Below the pieces are notes generated by a model. That model was not told where the DNA came from. It saw only the letters and a list, made by a program, of their open reading frames with translations, and did no database searches. Source: JBCCSZ01 sp039199225 (GTDB taxonomy: Bacteria > Bacteroidota > Bacteroidia > Chitinophagales > Saprospiraceae). Taken from it: a stretch of DNA of 18,923 nt. The stretch lies in NCBI GenBank assembly GCA_039199225.1, contig JBCCSZ010000144.1, positions 1 to 18,923 on the forward strand, written 5' to 3'. This document shows, one piece after another, positions 15,194 to 18,923 of this stretch (its first letter is position 1; every line of letters begins with the position of its first letter). The position numbers were made by a program, and so were the translations under genes.

Positions 15194-16688
15194 ATACAAC
15201 GCGATTTATGCCTTTTACATGATTGATGATTTCGCTGGAAACTTCGGCCAGAAATTCGTGTGGCAACCGACTCCATTCGGCCGTCATGCCATCCAACGAA
15301 TTGACGGAGCGCAGCGCAACGGTACTCTCATAAGTTCTTTCATCGCCCATTACCCCTACTGAGCGCACCGGCAACAAAACGGCTCCGGCCTGCCAAACCT
15401 TATCATAAAGGCCGTGTTTTTTGAGCGCATTGATGAAGATGGCGTCTGCCTCTTGCAAAAGCGCTACTTTGTCTGGGGTAATATCTCCAAGAATTCGAAT
15501 GCCCAAGCCCGGTCCTGGAAATGGGTGTCGTCCCAAAATATGATCTGGTACACCCAACTCCTTGCCAATCAATCGCACCTCGTCTTTGAACAGCATTCGC
15601 AAGGGCTCTACAATTTTCAGATGCAGCAAATCCGGCAAACCACCCACATTGTGGTGCGACTTGATGGTTACCGACGGACCATGCACGGATACCGACTCGA
15701 TAACATCCGGATAGATGGTTCCCTGGCCCAACCAAGATATGCCATCCAGCTTTTCAGCTTCTTCCTGAAAGACCTCTACAAAAACGCGACCGATGATTTT
15801 TCGTTTCTTTTCCGGGTCTGTTTCACCTTCCAGCTCTTTCCAGAATCGCTCTCTGGCATTGATGCCTTTTATGTTGAGCCCCATCGTTTTATACGAATCA
15901 AGGACTTCTTCATACTCATTTTTACGCAGTAGACCATTGTCGATAAAAAAGCAAAATAGACGATCGCCAATCGCTCGGTGCAACAACTCGGCCCCAACCG
16001 AAGAATCCACGCCGCCAGACAAGCCCATCAACACTTTTTCTTCGCCAATCTGCTTTTTAAGGTTATCGATGGTATAGTCGACAAAGGAGGCAGGCGTCCA
16101 ATTGGATTGGCAGCCGGCAATGTTCACCACAAAGTTGCGCAAAAGGGTCTTTCCATCCAGGGAGTGGGTAACTTCAGGATGAAATTGAATGCAATAAACG
16201 GGCGCTGGAAAGGTCTCTGCCGCTGCTTTGAAAGCCGCCACATCGATGCTATTGGTGCCTGCTAGTAGCTGAAAGCCCGTCGGAATCGCCATAATGGTAT
16301 CACCGTGGGACATCCAAACCTGGGATTGCTCTGGCATCCCTTCCCAAAAAGGATCGGATTGAACAACTTCCAGACTGGCCTTGCCGTACTCCCGCTTCTT
16401 GGAAGGCATCACCTGCCCACCGAATTGATTGGCAATGTACTGCGCTCCGTAGCAAATCCCCAATACTGGCTTGCGACCAATGAAAGGCTCCAAATTCACA
16501 CGCAATGCTTTGTCATCCGTCACAGAAAAAGGACTTCCGGATAGGATAACCGCCTTGATGTCCTCGTCTTCTGCTGGGTATTTATTGTAAGGTACTATCT
16601 CACTGTAAACATTTAACTCGCGTATTCGTCTGGCAATCAGCTGTGTATACTGAGACCCAAAATCGAGAATAAGGATTTTTTCTTTCAT
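15150..16688 (-). CDS. guaA: GMP synthase (glutamine-hydrolysing)
   Basis: 512 aa cytoplasmic enzyme making GMP from XMP, ATP and glutamine. Seen in order: a class I glutamine amidotransferase domain with nucleophile Cys79 in LGICYGAQY and His170/Glu172 in IQFHPEVTHS; an ATP-pyrophosphatase domain with the P-loop GLSGGVDSSVG (222-232); and the C-terminal dimerisation domain with HPFPGPGLGIRILG and the terminal PPATIEWE typical of the family. The length is standard. ATG at 16686-16688 gives the usual start MKEKILILDFGSQYTQLIARR; the longer frame to 16706 is not needed. A TATATTTG box ends 5 nt before the ATG and a long repeat array begins about 65 bp upstream. The overlapping binding-protein-like gene and DUF4846 gene follow it. 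Confidence 0.97.
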   Translation of the reverse strand: MKEKILILDFGSQYTQLIARRIRELNVYSEIVPYNKYPAEDEDIKAVILSGSPFSVTDDKALRVNLEPFIGRKPVLGICYGAQYIANQFGGQVMPSKKREYGKASLEVVQSDPFWEGMPEQSQVWMSHGDTIMAIPTGFQLLAGTNSIDVAAFKAAAETFPAPVYCIQFHPEVTHSLDGKTLLRNFVVNIAGCQSNWTPASFVDYTIDNLKKQIGEEKVLMGLSGGVDSSVGAELLHRAIGDRLFCFFIDNGLLRKNEYEEVLDSYKTMGLNIKGINARERFWKELEGETDPEKKRKIIGRVFVEVFQEEAEKLDGISWLGQGTIYPDVIESVSVHGPSVTIKSHHNVGGLPDLLHLKIVEPLRMLFKDEVRLIGKELGVPDHILGRHPFPGPGLGIRILGDITPDKVALLQEADAIFINALKKHGLYDKVWQAGAVLLPVRSVGVMGDERTYESTVALRSVNSLDGMTAEWSRLPHEFLAEVSSEIINHVKGINRVVYDISTKPPATIEWE

Positions 16689-16693
16689 GTCGG

Positions 16694-16701
16694 CAAATAT
16701 A
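16694..16701 (-). promoter_or_regulatory. Candidate -7 promoter box of guaA
   Basis: TATATTTG followed by C on the minus strand matches TAnnTTTG and ends 5 nt before the guaA ATG. This predicts a leaderless or nearly leaderless mRNA. A -33 TTTG at normal spacing is not seen. Confidence 0.45.
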
Positions 16702-16752
16702 ATCAATCCTTAGAACCTGCCATATTATTTTGTGGTTTGGTGATTGGGTGGG

Positions 16753-16960
16753 GGGTGAGCAGTGAACGGGTGAGCAGTGAACGGGTGAGCGGTGAACGGT
16801 GAGCGGGTGAACGGTGAGCGGGTGAACGGTGAGCGGGTGAACGGTGAACGGGTGAACGGTGAACGGGTGAACGGTGAACGGTGAACGGGTGAGTGGTGAA
16901 CGGTGAGCGGTGAACGGTGAGCGGGTGAGCGGTGAACGGGTGAACGGTGAACGGGTGAGC
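16753..16960. repeat. Tandem array of alternating 8-mer GGGTGARC and 7-mer GGTGARC units
   Basis: I count 28 contiguous units filling 208 bp exactly: 12 octamers of the type GGGTGAAC or GGGTGAGC (one ends in T) and 16 heptamers GGTGAAC or GGTGAGC (two begin AG). Through most of the array the two lengths alternate, so the higher-order period is 15 bp; at 16873-16886 and 16895-16922 heptamers stand in a row. There are no spacers of other sequence. This is a minisatellite-like array; function unknown. Confidence 0.9.
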
Positions 16961-16961
16961 T

Positions 16962-17005
16962 TTTATTGGGTGATGGCCTGTGGCTTGTGATTGGGTGGTT
17001 TGGTG
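16962..17005. repeat. 44-bp direct repeat, copy 1
   Basis: Begins TTTATTGGGTGATGGCCTG and ends GATTGGGTGGTTTGGTG. It differs from copy 2 at one base only (T at 16981, C at 17080). It abuts the last unit of the tandem array. Confidence 0.85.
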
Positions 17006-17060
17006 AGCTTTTTCTGTGATTGAAGAAATGGGTAATGCCTACTGATATAGCTGGTGGGCC

Positions 17061-17104
17061 TTTATTGGGTGATGGCCTGCGGCTTGTGATTGGGTGGTTT
17101 GGTG
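17061..17104. repeat. 44-bp direct repeat, copy 2
   Basis: 43 of 44 bases match copy 1, in the same orientation and 99 bp further on. It is followed by a short return of array-like units (GCGGTGAGCGGGTGAAC). Fragments of the same words also occur at 16731-16750 and 17149-17175. Confidence 0.85.
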
Positions 17105-17123
17105 TGCGGTGAGCGGGTGAACA

Positions 17124-17214
17124 GTGAACCAGTGAGTTTTTGTTGGGCGGTGGCTTTTGGATTGTGAGTGGGTGATCGAAAAGCTGCCTATTGCCAAACT
17201 GCTCACTGGTTCAC
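17124..17214. repeat. Perfect 13-bp inverted repeat downstream of the OmpA gene
   Basis: GTGAACCAGTGAG (17124-17136) and CTCACTGGTTCAC (17202-17214) are exact reverse complements with 65 bp between. The inner arm starts 11 bp beyond the OmpA stop codon. The left arm resembles the array units, so the right arm is a unit-like sequence in inverted orientation. A long hairpin in the OmpA mRNA 3' end is possible; no T run follows, so it is not a standard terminator. Confidence 0.6.
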
Positions 17215-17225
17215 GGATACACTTT

Positions 17226-18662
17226 TTACTTCAAATAGATATTGAACTCTACGCGGCGGTTCTTGCTGCGTCCTTCTCGGTAGCGGTTGTCAGCGATGGG
17301 TTGAGATTCGCCGAATCCTTTGTAGTCCATTCGGGAGGGGTTGATGCCCTTTGTTTTGAGGTAGTCATAGCAAGATTTTGCCCGGCGTTCGGATAGCAAT
17401 TGATTGGTGTCGGTGCCGCCAATGCTGTCGGTATGACCGTTGATGGACAGGCTGTAGTTGGGGTACTTCTTCAAAATGCCAGCTACTTGATCCAAGATGT
17501 CGAAAGAGCTGCTTTTTAAGGTGGCTCGGGAGGTTTCGAATTGGACGGCTTGCATGGCAAAGGTCAAGACCTCTTTGTCTTTCTCCTCGATTTCTGGACA
17601 GCCACTATTGCTGGCAGGGCCGGCTCTGTTGGGACACTTGTCATCTGGATCGGCTACGCCATCGCTGTCGGTGTCTGGGCAGCCATTCATCGCTGTGCTA
17701 CCTGCGACATCTGGACAACGATCGTCTTTATCAGCCACACCATCTGAATCGGTATCTGGGCAGCCGTTCAAAGCAGCGATTCCTGCATCATTGGGGCATT
17801 CATCTTCTGCATCTACAATACCGTCGCCGTCCGCATCTTGTAGTGGGCAACCATTATTGGTCGCTGGTCCAGCCTCCGTTGGACAGTCGTCATCCTTGTC
17901 GGCCAGGCCATCCTTATCGGTATCTGGACAACCATTGAACTGAGCGATACCGGCCTCTGTCGGACAATCGTCATTCTTGTCGGAGATGCCGTCCTTATCT
18001 GTATCCGGACAGCCACCAAAGGCCGCCAAACCCGCCTTATCGGGACATTCATCCTGATTGTCAGAAATACCATCGCCATCCGTATCAACGGGGGGCAACT
18101 CCTTGGGCTCGTCTTCCTCTGGGTCGCCAATCAGCAGTACCAATCCAACAGAATAGTGAAAATTATCGCGGTCATCTTCCAGAGAAAAACGCCTCTGTGC
18201 CTCCACATTCGCATAGGCATTGGCTCCAATCTTGAAGTGAAAACCTGCACCAACTGGGAATTGCACATTTGAATCGTCTTCGAGCGTGTAAACATAGCCA
18301 CCACCACCCAACAAATAAGGGGAAATCTTTTTTTGCATACTCAGTATATTCAACTGCAAAACCGCATCCCCCATGAAGGTCATCTTTCGCGAGTCAAAAC
18401 CACCACCTTCCTGCGGCAACCTCACGGCTCCCACTTTGATCGGAATCGATAAATTGAACCGTTTGCCCAATCTTCTGAAATAGCCCAATTCCAAGGCGTG
18501 TTCCAATTCTGAAAATTGTGCTACACCGTCCTCAAAGGGCGTATGATAATCGACAAATACCTTTTTGATGCTGATGCCGTTCGCATTCTGCTGAGCTTGT
18601 AAGCTCTGCGAAAGGGCCAAAGTGATTAGTAAAGCAAGTAATAGGGAATAAAATCTAGCCAT
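17226..18662 (-). CDS. OmpA family outer-membrane protein with six thrombospondin type-3 repeats
   Basis: 478 aa. Seen: a signal peptide MARFYSLLLALLITLALSQS with cleavage near LQAQ; an N-terminal barrel-like domain (about 30-180, e.g. YLLGGGGYVYTL and YSVGLVLLIGD); six Asp-rich repeats of 27-29 residues at 193-356, each of the form DTDxDGxxDxxDxCP...GCP, which bind calcium in thrombospondins; and a C-terminal OmpA peptidoglycan-binding domain (368-478) with INGHTDSIGGTD, LSERRAKSCYDYL and KNRRVEFNI, including the Asp and Arg that hold diaminopimelate in relatives. It should link outer membrane and cell wall. ATG at 18660-18662 is chosen; a TTG one codon upstream is the alternative. The repeats are similar at DNA level, so expansion or loss of units by recombination is possible. 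Confidence 0.94.
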   Translation of the reverse strand: MARFYSLLLALLITLALSQSLQAQQNANGISIKKVFVDYHTPFEDGVAQFSELEHALELGYFRRLGKRFNLSIPIKVGAVRLPQEGGGFDSRKMTFMGDAVLQLNILSMQKKISPYLLGGGGYVYTLEDDSNVQFPVGAGFHFKIGANAYANVEAQRRFSLEDDRDNFHYSVGLVLLIGDPEEDEPKELPPVDTDGDGISDNQDECPDKAGLAAFGGCPDTDKDGISDKNDDCPTEAGIAQFNGCPDTDKDGLADKDDDCPTEAGPATNNGCPLQDADGDGIVDAEDECPNDAGIAALNGCPDTDSDGVADKDDRCPDVAGSTAMNGCPDTDSDGVADPDDKCPNRAGPASNSGCPEIEEKDKEVLTFAMQAVQFETSRATLKSSSFDILDQVAGILKKYPNYSLSINGHTDSIGGTDTNQLLSERRAKSCYDYLKTKGINPSRMDYKGFGESQPIADNRYREGRSKNRRVEFNIYLK

Positions 18663-18789
18663 CAACTTAAAATTATTATTAGGAATGGATTAGTGACAGG
18701 GTAAATGTACAAAATCCTTTCATATTATATAATTCAAGTTGCGATTCCCATCTAAAAGTCGGGCAAGTTTGAGCGAGAAACCGCATCGG

Positions 18790-18923
18790 TCAATCGACTT
18801 TCACAAAGGTTTTGCTGATGAAATCTCCCTCATGCATCAAAAGCAGTCGGTAAGTGCCATCCGGGAGGTGTGAGACCCTCAATTCTTCAAAGTCTTTCCC
18901 AAAAGATTCTATTTTTTTGTTTA
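18790..18923 (-). CDS. C-terminal end of a secreted protein with a T9SS type A sorting domain (partial)
   Basis: Only the last 43 full codons are in the window; the gene enters from the right edge and stops at the TGA at 18790-18792. The reading ELRVSHLPDGTYRLLLMHEG, then DFISKTFVKVD, has the layout of the type A sorting domain of type IX secretion: a short strand, LPxGxY, a strand of alternating hydrophobics, and a final KxFVK. This tail directs Bacteroidota proteins across the outer membrane, where it is usually cleaved. The cargo part is outside the window, so the enzyme or adhesin type is unknown. The OmpA gene follows 127 bp downstream in the same direction. Confidence 0.75.
   Translation of the reverse strand, partial: NKKIESFGKDFEELRVSHLPDGTYRLLLMHEGDFISKTFVKVD

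Larger units (their letters stand above)
16689..17225. other. 537-bp non-coding, repeat-filled region between OmpA gene and guaA
   Basis: No convincing gene lies here. The plus strand is strongly G-rich and C-poor and is made of words like GTGAAC, GTGAGC and GATTGGGTGG. It holds a 208-bp tandem array, a 44-bp direct repeat pair and a 13-bp inverted repeat, each listed separately. TGA occurs in all frames of the plus strand, whereas the array itself contains no stop codon on the minus strand. It lies in the 3' flank of the OmpA gene and the 5' flank of guaA. Confidence 0.8.

Noticed and set aside
14883..15362. 159-codon plus-strand open frame across the guaA/lipoprotein junction
   Set aside because: It crosses two well-supported minus-strand genes and has no family features.
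15414..15932. 172-codon plus-strand open frame inside guaA
   Set aside because: It is antisense to the conserved GMP synthase ATPase and C-terminal domains; it has no motif and no promoter.
16689..16752. Purine riboswitch before guaA
   Set aside because: The candidate -7 box leaves no leader long enough, and no aptamer-like pairing is apparent in this stretch.
16753..16960. CRISPR array
   Set aside because: Units are 7-8 bp and contiguous with no unique spacers, and no cas genes are present.
16753..16960. Protein-coding repeat on the minus strand (no stops in the array)
   Set aside because: The mixed 7/8-bp unit lengths constantly shift the frame and no start or conserved extension is seen on either side; the lack of stops follows from the composition of the unit.
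17124..17214. Insertion sequence or MITE with 13-bp terminal inverted repeats
   Set aside because: Only 65 bp lie between the arms, no target-site duplication is visible, and no transposase gene is in the window.
17497..17943. 148-codon plus-strand open frame with serine-rich repeats
   Set aside because: Its repeats are the mirror image of the calcium-binding repeats of the OmpA gene on the minus strand, so it is a shadow.

Overview
The window looks like a chromosomal segment of a member of the Bacteroidota, most likely a Saprospiria-type bacterium (Lewinella/Haliscomenobacter-like; the class is an inference). Three things point there. A partial gene at the right edge ends in a type IX secretion (T9SS) type A sorting domain. 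Several genes are preceded by the Bacteroidota sigma-factor -7 element TAnnTTTG, and start codons lack Shine-Dalgarno sequences. Gene families such as DUF4846, the Bacteroidota-style CcmB/CcmC/CcmD set and an OmpA with thrombospondin type-3 repeats fit the same phylum. I see no tRNA, rRNA, CRISPR array, transposase, phage gene or integrase; most of the window is ordinary core chromosome.

Left part (1-7186, all minus strand): the N-terminal part of the SMC chromosome-condensation ATPase runs off the left edge. Upstream of it lie a TraB/GumN-family protein with an unusual TTG start and an Lrp/AsnC regulator with a repeat-rich 5' region. Next comes a likely operon read ccmB - unknown lipoprotein - ccmC - ccmD-like - glutamate dehydrogenase. 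CcmB, CcmC and CcmD are the membrane parts of heme delivery for cytochrome c maturation. The lipoprotein between ccmB and ccmC is unrecognised, CcmC carries an extra extracytoplasmic N-terminal domain, and the ccmD-like gene overlaps the dehydrogenase gene by 8 bp.

Middle part (7380-10234, plus strand): two adjacent secreted, probably outer-membrane beta-barrel proteins that look like distant paralogues. They are followed by an exported zinc amidase (Amidase_3) with a LysM-like N-terminus and the clearest Bacteroidota promoter in the window.

Right part (10241-18923, minus strand): exported MsrA; a membrane-anchored alpha/beta hydrolase coupled by ATGA overlap to TrmH-like tRNA 2'-O-methyltransferase; a tightly packed guaA - periplasmic-binding-protein-like lipoprotein - DUF4846 lipoprotein run; a 537-bp non-coding region; an OmpA-family protein with six calcium-binding-type repeats; and the T9SS-sorted protein end.

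The most unusual piece is the non-coding region between guaA and the OmpA gene. It holds 28 contiguous units of alternating 8-mers (GGGTGARC) and 7-mers (GGTGARC), two 44-bp copies of another repeat 99 bp apart, and a perfect 13-bp inverted repeat. I cannot assign it a function. Other candidates for something new are the ccm-embedded lipoprotein, the run of -7 boxes so close to start codons that leaderless transcripts are implied, and the symmetrical elements upstream of the lrp gene.
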